A stretch of 64,000 nucleotides of DNA from positions 74,904,567 through 74,968,566 of the forward strand of contig CM061224.1 of NCBI GenBank assembly GCA_030844895.1, written 5' to 3'. The position numbers were made by a program, and so were the translations under genes. This document shows, piece after piece, positions 53,178-63,098 of this stretch. The notes below the pieces were generated by a model. It was not told the DNA's origin. It did not search any database and saw only the letters and a list, made by a program, of their open reading frames with translations. Source of the stretch: Ambrosia x helenae. Its lineage: Eukaryota > Streptophyta > Magnoliopsida > Asterales > Asteraceae. The first letter of the stretch is position 1, and the number at the start of each line of letters is the position of its first letter.

Positions 53178-56100
53178 ATGTGGCGTTTTCAAACTACTTC
53201 GGGATCAGCACCAACACAACCACAACAGCAGACAATGGACCCATGGACAGTGGCAGCTCAAAAGACGAACACGCAATCCTCACAACCACATAACTACATG
53301 ACAACAACGAGCACGATGCCTCAGAATGTAGCACATCCGGCATTACAATCAGATTACTGGGGGGTAGCTGCAGCGGCGGTAAATACTCAAACCACTAATG
53401 CTATCTCTACTTTGATTAAGGATTTGTCTACAGGTAGTGGAACTCGGCCACCGAAGCTCATGGATATGCAAGAGTATAACCAGTGGCATACCATGTTCAA
53501 GATCCATCTGGAAGGCATGGGAGTTGAAGGAGCTGAGGCATGGAGCATGATCGTGAAAGGATACACAGCACCGATTCTGGAGAATACCGGTGAGTTGATT
53601 CCTCTAGAGAGCTTGACTGAGGATGAAAAGAAGAAATACGTGGTGGAGAAGAAGGCGTTCTCTCAACTGACACAGGCAATCACAAGTGACCTGTTGCATC
53701 AGTTTGGGACATGTACTACGTCAAAGCAGCTTTGGGATAAGCTGAAGAGGAAGCATGATGGTAACGAGAAGACCAGGAGTCTGAGAATGGAGGAATTAGT
53801 CAAAGAGTTTGATAATTTTTCTTTTATTAATAATGAAACTTTGAAAGAACTAACTCCGAGATATATGCATTTATTGTCTGAATTGTCTAGCTATGGTGTA
53901 CAGATTCCAATGACTAAGCAGGTGGATAAGTTTGCAGATGCTTTACCACCACAATGGGATCAGCATGTGGAGGTACTCAGAGAGAAGGATGCTTATCAAT
54001 TCTGGACCATTTCAGAGTTTATTGAGAAGCTGGAGAACAAAGAGCTGGAGGATAGGAGGAAAGCTAGGAGGTCACAGATTCCTCAGAATCCAAGTCTGTA
54101 TTTTGGAGGTACTTCAGTTTCAGCTGGAAACTCGAGCTCTGGAAGCGTTGCACCACATGTTGCATGTATTTCCAATGTCATGGATTCATCAAAACCAACC
54201 ACCAACTACACACCACCACAATACAATTCCTACTCACAACCATCATACACACCACCACAATATAGTTCCTACATTTCACCAATCTCTCCAATGCAACAAG
54301 CAAGTTTTTACACTGCTAACCAAACACAACAACCATCAAACCAAGTTACACAACATAAACAACCGGTGGTTTTGGATACATCCAACTTAGGAAATGTGAC
54401 TGTGGAGGTTGCTCAGCAACACATTGCATTAGTCTCAGCAATGGTTTCATCCTACAATGGTTTGGTTGCTAGTCAGATTGGGAACAACAACTTGACCAAC
54501 GAAGACTACGCACAAATAGACAAGGAAGAGATGGAACTCATTGACATTCAATGGGCTTTTGCGAGTATAATGAGAAGAGCAACAGAGTTCATAGAGAAAA
54601 CTGGAAGAACTGATTTGGCAACTTCTCCCAACACAACCTATGGTTTCAACAAGGAGAAGGTTACATGTTTTAATTGTGGAGAGAAAGGACACTTCAAAAG
54701 GGAATGCACCCAGCCACCTAAACAAGGTAATCGAAACCCTTTCAATGCAAATTACCAGAACCGTCAACAGAACCAAGTTTCTTACCAAAACAACAACAAC
54801 TACCAGAACCGAAACTTTAACAACCAAAACAGACAACCAAACACTCAACACCAGATTCAAAACCAATCTCCTAATCACCCAAACCGAACAGTTGTACCTA
54901 TCACTACACCTACTGAGACTCAACAGAATGCGAGTCAGAACCAAGCTTTGGTGACTCAACAGGATGAGAGGTTTGACTGGTCGGGTATGCAAATAGGAGT
55001 TGAGGAAGTAACTACTGGTGGGAATGTGGCATGTGTTGCCTATCAGGTTGATATGGAAGAGTCGGTGGCAGTTGATGAGAAGAAGGAAACTGAGGAGAGT
55101 GAAAGTGATGATTCTGAGACTGAGATGGAAGTGGAGAGTGAACCTGTTGAGGTTAAGGCTGAGGAGAAGAGTTCTGGGATGGTGATTGATTCAGTCTCTG
55201 ATGTTCCCGAAGAGTGTAAATCAGTTTATTCAGATTGTGAGAGCGAATCAGACACAGAGGGAAGTGTTGGTTCTTTGGATGATGATATTGACCAGTTGCT
55301 GGCAGAAGCTGATTTTTTGATGACGAGGAAGTCGTGCATAGCTGATGATGCTTTCACCAAGATCGACTACTCAAAGTTTTTCACTGGAAAGGAAGCTCAT
55401 TTTGCTTTGATGGCCATGACCGAACCGCCAAAACCTGTAAGTTCTGAATCTAGCACTGATGTCATGAGTGATAAATACTGTGGGACTTGTGATAGATTGA
55501 CAGAGGAGAATAAACAACTCCGAATTTCACGTGATAGTGCTATTCAAAACTGTCAATCTACTCGCAAAGAATTAAATGCTTTTAACAAAGTATTAGATGG
55601 CTATAAAAAGGACATTTCTGACTTGAAAAACACTTTGTCATTGAAACAATTGGCCATAAATAACTACATCAATGAAATTGAAAACACTAAGTTGGAAATG
55701 GCTGCCATTAAATGCTTTGCTGAAAAAGTTAACAAGAAACTGGAAAGTTATAAGAATGTTGCTTATGTCGTGGATCATATCATTGATGATAACACCACCA
55801 ATTACAAGTCTGTACCATCTCCGGTTCTTTTTGAAAACCATAACTATCATCAAGTTATACCGGAGAGTTCGGTAAAATCAGACTCATCGTCAGAAATGGA
55901 ATCTAATACTTCAAGTATTGGTGATCCATATTCCGATGTGAGACCGATTTTGGGCTTGAACAATGAGGGTGTTTATGCTGAGAGTGATAGTTCAGACTCA
56001 GAAAATGATGATACTGGTAGTGATAAATCTGTTAATGAATGTGAGATTCCAAAAGAAAATCACATCATTACTACTGAACCAGTATCACCATCTGATCATG

Positions 56101-57206
56101 TTCATCCGATGGCAAATGCTAATCGTGATAAGAAGTCTGAAAAGTTTGATGTTAAGAAAAAGAATGATGTTAAGAATGTGATTGAAAAGAATGAACTGAA
56201 TGAACCAAGTGACAAACCTGTAAAGGTGTTTTATCGGATGGAAGGATCCGATAAAATCATTGCTGATGAGGAATTTCCGATTAAAAATGTTAACTATTCT
56301 AAACTTGATAAAATCTGGCAAGAAAGCACAATATGGTTTCCAAAACATGAGAGAACCAATGAAATTCCACCAGAAATCTTAAAGAAACTGTTTTCAGAAG
56401 TTCCTCAAGAGCCAAAAATTCATGTCACTGAGTTCATTCGACCAGATGATAAAGCAAATGGTTTTCATGAACCTTCTTACTCGAAAGGACCACTTCCTGA
56501 GAGTTTAAGAAATCAACAATATAATGATCAATTTCCTGTAAGATCATTTGCTTCACCAAATGCTCATTATGTGTTTGAGGAATATAGAAAATGCTTTAAA
56601 TGTGGAGAACGCGGGCATTTACTTGCTCAGTGTCCATATGTAAGGCACAAGAGACATGAAGTTGAGGTTAAGAATTCCATGAAAAAGCCGATTGATCATT
56701 ATGTTCCACCGCATAGACGGACTGTTCCTCAACAACAACATTTTCATAATCAAAACAATTTTCAAATGAGGAACAACCGTCCATTTCATTATGATCGAAG
56801 GAATCGGATTGCAATGGAACAATCTTGGAGAAAACCAGTGGTGAACACAACAGCTGATAGACAAAAGGTTCCACAAAAACCAATTGTCAAGTCAAATGTT
56901 GGACCTAAGTCTGTTCATTCAGATAAGGTTGCTAAGAAAGTTACTTTTAGTAACAATGTTCAGAAACCTATTGAGAAACCAAAATCTCAAATCCGTATTC
57001 TCAAAAGGTCTGAACAATCTTGGACACCTAATGGTACTCCAGGAGCTTCTACTTCGAAGGTGAGTGATAAAAATGAAACTGTTTTGAAAAATCAGAAAAC
57101 GATTGATTCAAAACAGAAAGTTGTTGAGAAAGTCAATGAGAATGATTCTTTGAAAGCCAAAGTTCAAAGGCCCAAGACTCAGGCTTGGGTCCCCCGAAAG
57201 AACTAA
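53178..57206 (+). CDS. gag: Gag of element 5 (1342 aa, two zinc knuckles)
   Basis: Near-identical to element 1's Gag, with a few short indels (for example in the acidic part around 55860-56180). I start at ATG 53178 (protein begins MWRFQTT); an in-frame GTG two codons upstream is not needed. Knuckles start at C497 (CFNCGEKGHFKREC) and C1139 (CFKCGERGHLLAQC). It ends AWVPRKN and TAA. Without a primer site nearby the element could still supply Gag in trans if transcribed. Confidence 0.93.
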   Translation: MWRFQTTSGSAPTQPQQQTMDPWTVAAQKTNTQSSQPHNYMTTTSTMPQNVAHPALQSDYWGVAAAAVNTQTTNAISTLIKDLSTGSGTRPPKLMDMQEYNQWHTMFKIHLEGMGVEGAEAWSMIVKGYTAPILENTGELIPLESLTEDEKKKYVVEKKAFSQLTQAITSDLLHQFGTCTTSKQLWDKLKRKHDGNEKTRSLRMEELVKEFDNFSFINNETLKELTPRYMHLLSELSSYGVQIPMTKQVDKFADALPPQWDQHVEVLREKDAYQFWTISEFIEKLENKELEDRRKARRSQIPQNPSLYFGGTSVSAGNSSSGSVAPHVACISNVMDSSKPTTNYTPPQYNSYSQPSYTPPQYSSYISPISPMQQASFYTANQTQQPSNQVTQHKQPVVLDTSNLGNVTVEVAQQHIALVSAMVSSYNGLVASQIGNNNLTNEDYAQIDKEEMELIDIQWAFASIMRRATEFIEKTGRTDLATSPNTTYGFNKEKVTCFNCGEKGHFKRECTQPPKQGNRNPFNANYQNRQQNQVSYQNNNNYQNRNFNNQNRQPNTQHQIQNQSPNHPNRTVVPITTPTETQQNASQNQALVTQQDERFDWSGMQIGVEEVTTGGNVACVAYQVDMEESVAVDEKKETEESESDDSETEMEVESEPVEVKAEEKSSGMVIDSVSDVPEECKSVYSDCESESDTEGSVGSLDDDIDQLLAEADFLMTRKSCIADDAFTKIDYSKFFTGKEAHFALMAMTEPPKPVSSESSTDVMSDKYCGTCDRLTEENKQLRISRDSAIQNCQSTRKELNAFNKVLDGYKKDISDLKNTLSLKQLAINNYINEIENTKLEMAAIKCFAEKVNKKLESYKNVAYVVDHIIDDNTTNYKSVPSPVLFENHNYHQVIPESSVKSDSSSEMESNTSSIGDPYSDVRPILGLNNEGVYAESDSSDSENDDTGSDKSVNECEIPKENHIITTEPVSPSDHVHPMANANRDKKSEKFDVKKKNDVKNVIEKNELNEPSDKPVKVFYRMEGSDKIIADEEFPIKNVNYSKLDKIWQESTIWFPKHERTNEIPPEILKKLFSEVPQEPKIHVTEFIRPDDKANGFHEPSYSKGPLPESLRNQQYNDQFPVRSFASPNAHYVFEEYRKCFKCGERGHLLAQCPYVRHKRHEVEVKNSMKKPIDHYVPPHRRTVPQQQHFHNQNNFQMRNNRPFHYDRRNRIAMEQSWRKPVVNTTADRQKVPQKPIVKSNVGPKSVHSDKVAKKVTFSNNVQKPIEKPKSQIRILKRSEQSWTPNGTPGASTSKVSDKNETVLKNQKTIDSKQKVVEKVNENDSLKAKVQRPKTQAWVPRKN

Positions 57207-60200
57207 ATGTTTACTTTTTGTGTGCAGGGAGCTTCAGTTGGCCCTATTAGCAGTCTCTGGATTGTTGATAGTGGAGCTTCAGGCCACATGACGGGGGATT
57301 TGGCGTTGCTGTTCGATGTGAAGAATATTAATGGAGGATATGTTGCGTTCGCGGGAAATAAAGGAGGTTATATAACGATGGAAGGAAGCGTGAGTAACGG
57401 GATTGTGACTTTCGAGCGGATTTCTTATGTCAAACAGATAGACTATAATCTGTTGAGCGTCAGTCAAATATGCGATAAACAATTTTCTGTGCATTTTGAT
57501 GACAAATCCTGCTACATACTCAAACCGGGCTTCAAGATTCCAAAGGAGTGGGTTATGTTGATGGCACCTCGAGTCAACAATCTTTACATTCTTGATATGT
57601 CTAAGGCGATGACATCACAGGGACAGATAACATGCTTTCTATCCAAGGCGACCGAAAAAGAATCGATAATGTGGCACCGAAGAATGGGGCACATTCATCT
57701 GAGGAAAATGAATCAGTTAGTGAGAAATGGACTTGTCGATGGAGTAAACGTGAAACATTTCCATCTGAACGACAAGTGTGTGAGCTGCATGAAAGGAAAA
57801 CAACACAAACAATCCCATAAAGTGAAGAAAATTAACTCTGTTGAGATGCCGCTTGAGCGATTGCACATGGACCTTTTTGGACCGGTCAAGCGCAAAAGTC
57901 ATCTTGGAGAGCTTTATTGTTTAGTTGTCACTGATGACTATTCACGATTCTCATGGGTGATGTGTTTGAAGAACAAAAGCGACACCTTTACCAACTTACA
58001 AGTTCTGTTCACTCGGCTGGAGAATATCTACAACTTGAAGATAAAAAGAATCAGGAGTGACAACGGGACGGAGTTCAAAAATGCAAAGATGGATGAACTT
58101 TGTGAAAGCAAAGGGATTCATCATGAATATTCAGCTCCGTATACCCCGCAACAGAACGGTGTTGCTGAAAGAAAGAATAGGACTCTGATTGAGGCTGCTA
58201 GAACAATGCTCGCTGACTCAAATCTTCCAGTAATGTTCTGGAATGAGGCGATTTATGCAGCAAACTACACTTTAAATCGGGTTTTGACAGTAAAGAAGTT
58301 TGGAAAAACATCTTATGAGCTGTTACACCGACGAAAGCCCAATTTAGAGTATCTAGAACCATTTGGGGCGCCATGTACGATGTTGAATCCAAGCGAGAAG
58401 TTTAGTCCTAAAGCTGAAGAGGGATATTTTGTTGGATATGCAACCCCGCTCAAACGGGTATTCAACAAGAGAACTCGTCAAGTGGAGGATTGGGCTAACG
58501 TGGAAGTTCAACGTTACACACAAAATCTGCAAGGCACGGGCCCTGATTGGATGTTTGATTACAAAGATTTCTTTGAATCATTCAACCTAGATAGCTTGGT
58601 TGAAGAAGCTGTGATCAGATTACTTTACGAGTGTGAAAACGCGGCAACTTCACCATTGATGCGTCCAATCACCGTAAACCCCCCACCAGCTTCTAGTGAT
58701 ACCAGTGCTCCTACACAAGAAGAAGAGTTGTTTCAAGAAGCTTCAACTTCATTAGACACTTCAGAATCTGAAGATGAACAATTTGAAGAAGCTGTTCTTG
58801 AAAATGCAGAAGACTTAGAAGAGCAAACTGTGAACCCAACTCCAAATCCAGATGTTGCTTCATCATCTAACACGGGTCATGATCAGGATGCTGAAGAAAA
58901 CTTGACTGCTCAGACGGGAGTGATTGTACCTGTTAATCCGGAATCTCGGATTCATCGTATTCACCCGCTGGAGCAAGTAATCGGTGATCCTGGTAGTGGA
59001 GTGATGACCAGAGGGCAGCTTAAAAGCGTGAATTCGCCAGAGAGTTTTGGTGCCTTAGCATTGTATGCCAAAATTCAGAAATCTGGTAGCCAAAATGATT
59101 GGTCGTTTGCATGTTATGTGTCGCAGGTAGAGCCAAGGACATACAAAGACGCTTTGCAAGAAGATGCCTGGGTTGAGGCAATGCAGGAAGAGTTATTGCA
59201 ATTCCAGAAATTGGGAGTCTGGACGCTCACAGATTTGCCGCCGGGACGAAAGAAAATAGGCACTAAGTGGGTGTTTAAGTGCAAAAAGGATGATCGTGGA
59301 GTTATTGTAAGGAACAAAGCCAGATTGGTTGTGCAGGGTTTCCATCAAATCGAAGGAATTGATTACAATGAAATCTATGCACCAGTAGCAAGAATCGAAG
59401 CTATTCGGATGTTCCTTGCGTTTGCTTCGTATAAGAAATTCAAAGTCTATCAAATGGACGTCAAGAGCGCATTTTTGTACGGTAAAGTCAAGGAGGAGGT
59501 TTATGTCGGGCAGCCACCGGGCTTTGAGGACCCAATCCACCGGGACAAGGTCTACGTGCTGAACAAAGCTTTATATGGTTTGCACCAGGCTCCAAGACAG
59601 TGGTACGAGGAGCTAAGTACATACCTCATCTCCAAAGGATTCAAGCGCGGCCTCGTCGATTGCACCCTCTTTACGAAGAAGACGGGAGATGACTTGCTTC
59701 TAGTACAGATTTACGTTGATGATATTATATTTGGTTCAACTAACGAACTCTTGTGCAGGGAATTTGAAACTGTTATGCAGGAGAAGTTCGAAATGAGCGC
59801 TATGGGAGAAATGCAGTTTTTCCTCGGCTTACAGGTGGATCAAAGACCCGACGGGATCTTCATTCACCAGACGAAATATGTAGCCGACATCTTGAGCCGA
59901 TTCCAGATGGAGGACTCTAAGCCGATGGATACCCCGATTCAACCCAATCACGGGATTGGAGTGGACGCTAAGGGGGAGCTGACAGACCCATTTACATACA
60001 GAGCAATCATCGGATCTCTGATGTATTTGACAGCGTCTCGACCAGATATTATGTATGCAACGTGTCTCTGTGCGCGTTATCAATCGAAGCCGAAACAAAG
60101 TCATCTGACGGCGGTCAAGCGTATCCTTCGATATCTGAAGGGTTGTCCATCAAAAGAACTTTGGTACCCTAATGATGATGATTTTGATTTTATTGCTTTT

Positions 60201-60659
60201 AGTGATGCAGATTGGGGCGGCTGTGACAAAGACAGCAAATCAACAACAGCCGGTTGCCAGTTTTTAGGGAGCAGGTTAATTACCTGGCAATGCAAGAAAC
60301 AGACTTCCGTCGCACTGTCTACATGTGAAGCCGAGTACATTTCAGCCTCGAGTTGTTGTTCGCAAGTGCTCTGGATCCAACAACAGATGGTCGATTACGG
60401 TTTGCAGTTTCTTAAAACCCCTATACACTGTGACAACGAAGCCGCAATTGCATTAACTAAAAATACTGAAAATCATTCTAAAGCTAAACATATCCGGATT
60501 AAATATCATTTTATCCGTGACTGTTATGCTAAGGAATTGATTGACATGGTCAAAATCCATACTGACTACCAACGTGCAGATTTGTTTACAAAAGCTTTTG
60601 ACAGATCCCGCTTTGAATATCTTTTGAAAGTAAACAATATAAAGGAAAAACAGGACTAA
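57207..60659 (+). CDS. pol: Pol polyprotein of element 5 (1150 aa)
   Basis: It follows the gag TAA directly and in frame; the first codon here is ATG. All catalytic residues are present: protease D21, integrase D222/D285/E321, reverse transcriptase YVDD 836-839, RNase H D1000/E1041/D1076. The length equals that of element 1's Pol. An acceptor-like tttttgtgtgcag ends at about 57228, the same sequence that precedes the third ORF of element 1. The intact frames in a copy that lacks its primer site point to a recent origin. Confidence 0.95.
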   Translation: MFTFCVQGASVGPISSLWIVDSGASGHMTGDLALLFDVKNINGGYVAFAGNKGGYITMEGSVSNGIVTFERISYVKQIDYNLLSVSQICDKQFSVHFDDKSCYILKPGFKIPKEWVMLMAPRVNNLYILDMSKAMTSQGQITCFLSKATEKESIMWHRRMGHIHLRKMNQLVRNGLVDGVNVKHFHLNDKCVSCMKGKQHKQSHKVKKINSVEMPLERLHMDLFGPVKRKSHLGELYCLVVTDDYSRFSWVMCLKNKSDTFTNLQVLFTRLENIYNLKIKRIRSDNGTEFKNAKMDELCESKGIHHEYSAPYTPQQNGVAERKNRTLIEAARTMLADSNLPVMFWNEAIYAANYTLNRVLTVKKFGKTSYELLHRRKPNLEYLEPFGAPCTMLNPSEKFSPKAEEGYFVGYATPLKRVFNKRTRQVEDWANVEVQRYTQNLQGTGPDWMFDYKDFFESFNLDSLVEEAVIRLLYECENAATSPLMRPITVNPPPASSDTSAPTQEEELFQEASTSLDTSESEDEQFEEAVLENAEDLEEQTVNPTPNPDVASSSNTGHDQDAEENLTAQTGVIVPVNPESRIHRIHPLEQVIGDPGSGVMTRGQLKSVNSPESFGALALYAKIQKSGSQNDWSFACYVSQVEPRTYKDALQEDAWVEAMQEELLQFQKLGVWTLTDLPPGRKKIGTKWVFKCKKDDRGVIVRNKARLVVQGFHQIEGIDYNEIYAPVARIEAIRMFLAFASYKKFKVYQMDVKSAFLYGKVKEEVYVGQPPGFEDPIHRDKVYVLNKALYGLHQAPRQWYEELSTYLISKGFKRGLVDCTLFTKKTGDDLLLVQIYVDDIIFGSTNELLCREFETVMQEKFEMSAMGEMQFFLGLQVDQRPDGIFIHQTKYVADILSRFQMEDSKPMDTPIQPNHGIGVDAKGELTDPFTYRAIIGSLMYLTASRPDIMYATCLCARYQSKPKQSHLTAVKRILRYLKGCPSKELWYPNDDDFDFIAFSDADWGGCDKDSKSTTAGCQFLGSRLITWQCKKQTSVALSTCEAEYISASSCCSQVLWIQQQMVDYGLQFLKTPIHCDNEAAIALTKNTENHSKAKHIRIKYHFIRDCYAKELIDMVKIHTDYQRADLFTKAFDRSRFEYLLKVNNIKEKQD

Positions 60660-61000
60660 TCGGCTCCTCGGTTTATCATTTTTAGTTTTTAGTTTTAGTT
60701 TTAAATTTTTGCTAATTGGGAATTTCTCTTTGCTAATTGGGAATTTCTCTTTACTATCATAATCCTCAAAGAAGTTGATGCTTTCGAGGGGGTTGTTTAA
60801 TCCTCAGAGAAGTTGATGCTTTCAAGTGGATTGTTTCTTTCAAATTTTGTTTTTGTTTTGTTTTTCAGAAAAATTAAAAACCCAAAAATATGTTCTTTAT
60901 TTTAGGGAGAGTCATTTTATCAGAAAAACCAAAAACATTGAAAAATTTTCAAAATACCTAAAAATTAGAAAAACACAAAATGATTTCCTGGATAAAAAGA

Positions 61001-61800
61001 GGAAATGATAGTACATCAGTGGGGATCTGACACAGGCTAAAGAATTGTATAGTTTTACTGAGACGTATGTTGATTACGTGTGATATGCTGATAGGCTTCG
61101 TAGACTTTATATTGCGTGCATTAGTGATACAAACATAACAAACTACGCGTTTGTGGATGAACACCTCATGGGCATATGGTCTTAGTACCGTAATTTCGTT
61201 TGATAGGGTGTTTGTACAAAACTCGGAGGTTTAGGGTCGTTATGTTATTAGTTGTCTGGGGATAGCCTATCTGATCTTCTGCTGTAAGTCATTACGGACC
61301 TAGATCAGACAGGATTTCTTTATAAAAGAGCTTTATGCCAAAACCAAAAGTTACCGAATTGAGGAACTTTCATGTTATATGATGATCAAAGATTATCTAT
61401 AATATCGTATTGATCATTGATGCAAATCATGATTAATATCAGTCCTCAACCTGGTATGGTGCATATGTTACTTTGCTGCATTAATTTGCTGACCTGTATA
61501 CCTCTATGCATTATATCTTGTACAATTACAGACGACGAAAGCATAATCACGCTTTACAATGAGTCTTTGTGCAAATTACTTCTTGATACGGGAGTATGTC
61601 GTGTGTGTGGGAACCACAATGTGTTAGTCTAATACATCTAATTCGTATCATTTTAAAGCATTGCGTAATTGTCTGCATGTGAGCTTATGTGGACAACAAT
61701 ATCAGCAATTGCCGTGTCACATATTGTTTCTAATGATAATATTGAAACAGATCAACGCTGTGTTCAGATTTCTCAGAAAACTGATATGATCCTCTTACCG
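61001..61800 (+). other. Conserved non-coding block after pol, element 5
   Basis: Matches the block in element 2 island by island (see 34924-35716) and element 1 nearly base for base. The flanking gap (60660-61000, 61801-62125) holds AT-rich sequence, including two copies of gctaattgggaatttctctt near 60711-60752. Confidence 0.6.
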
Positions 61801-62125
61801 GAAATCACAAAACGTTTATTGCTTTCATTTACTTTGATGCATTTTACTTTGTCGCATTTTACTTTTATTGTCAAAAAGTTACAAAATCCAAAAAGATTTT
61901 AGGTGTGTTTTGATAAAAATTTCAGAAAATCCAAAAGATTTGCATTTCTGCTTTATTTTTGATATCCGGGGATGCTTGATGGTCAATTTCTGAGATTTGA
62001 TAACACCATCTGGTCTTTGTGACATTCAAAATGTGAAAATTTGAGTTTTGGAAGTTTAACGGATTGAAAAATGTTGAACGGGATTCGAATTCGTGATTTG
62101 GCGAAATTTTCAGATTTTTCCATTT

Positions 62126-62371
62126 CACATTCGCCTCTTAAATGGGTCGAATGTGGAAAAATCTTCAAGTTCGACCGTTTTATTTTTGGGCGAAGGTGGT
62201 TATTTACACTTCCGGGTGAAAATTCCACTTCCGGGTATAAGGTTTCACCTTCGGGTCTTCAAAAGGGGCGAAGGTGGCCTGCTTCTACATTCGTGTCATT
62301 AAATTGGGGCGAATGTGGATTTAACCCACATTTGTCCACTTCTACCGGTCGAACGTGGACATCTATAAATA
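62126..62371 (+). promoter_or_regulatory. Putative internal promoter for the third ORF, element 5
   Basis: Hairpins of A type (62126-62155), C type (62246-62276) and A type (62286-62317) lead to CGAACGTG at 62350-62357 and, 6 bp later, TATA box tataaata at 62364-62371. A pyrimidine-rich leader follows. The layout copies the U3 of the LTR (52662-52857). The TATA sequence differs from that of element 1, but its place is kept. Confidence 0.55.
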
Positions 62372-62507
62372 AACCTTTCACCTTCAAACCTCTCATTCAA
62401 AAACTTTTTCAAAATCTCTGTCATACCAGAACTTGTTGCTCGTGCATTTTAAGTTCCCTTGATTTGTTCCCTGATCATTGCTCATCATCTTAACCCTAAT
62501 TTTACAG

Positions 62508-63098
62508 GTATTGGACATGAAAACAGATCAGAATGGCTTGTTTAACGAACGGGACATAGGGTTTCTGTTCTAGGGGCTTTTAATGATTGTTGATGATTGT
62601 TAATGTTAGCCGATCATTTAACATAGGTTTTAGGGGGAGATTATTGAAGGAATTAGGATTATAACATGTTTAGATGTCAGTTTTGATCGTTTGAATACTG
62701 TTGAACCCTAATTCCACTTGAAAACCTATGTAAAATGATTAATTGATAAAATTGGTAATAGACGAATGTTAGTCGGACATGTTAGTACGTTTTAGGATCA
62801 AAATTGCAAGTTAAAACAAACAATGGCAAAATTTCAAATTTTGGGGGTAAATTTTTCACTTTCGGTTGTTTTAAAACGGGCGAAAGTGGAATGGTTTGGA
62901 CGAATGTATAACAAAACGGACGAATGTGACTTTGTATCAAAATCATATTCACTTTCGTCCATATACTTTCACATTCGACCAGTTATTCCCACATTCGGCC
63001 AGTTTCATAATGGGCGAATGTGCAGATTAATTTTGACCAGAATTTTATATTTTTGTCGTTTTTGTGTTTTGACGCGATTTATTGATTTTCATGTGCAG
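62508..63098 (+). other. Putative 5'UTR intron before the third ORF, element 5
   Basis: Donor-like tttacag/gtattgg at 62508 and acceptor ttgattttcatgtgcag ending at 63098, directly before the ATG. It contains the hairpin CACTTTCG (62857-62864) with CGAAAGTG (62881-62888) and a CACATTCG hairpin ending near 63022. Confidence 0.5.
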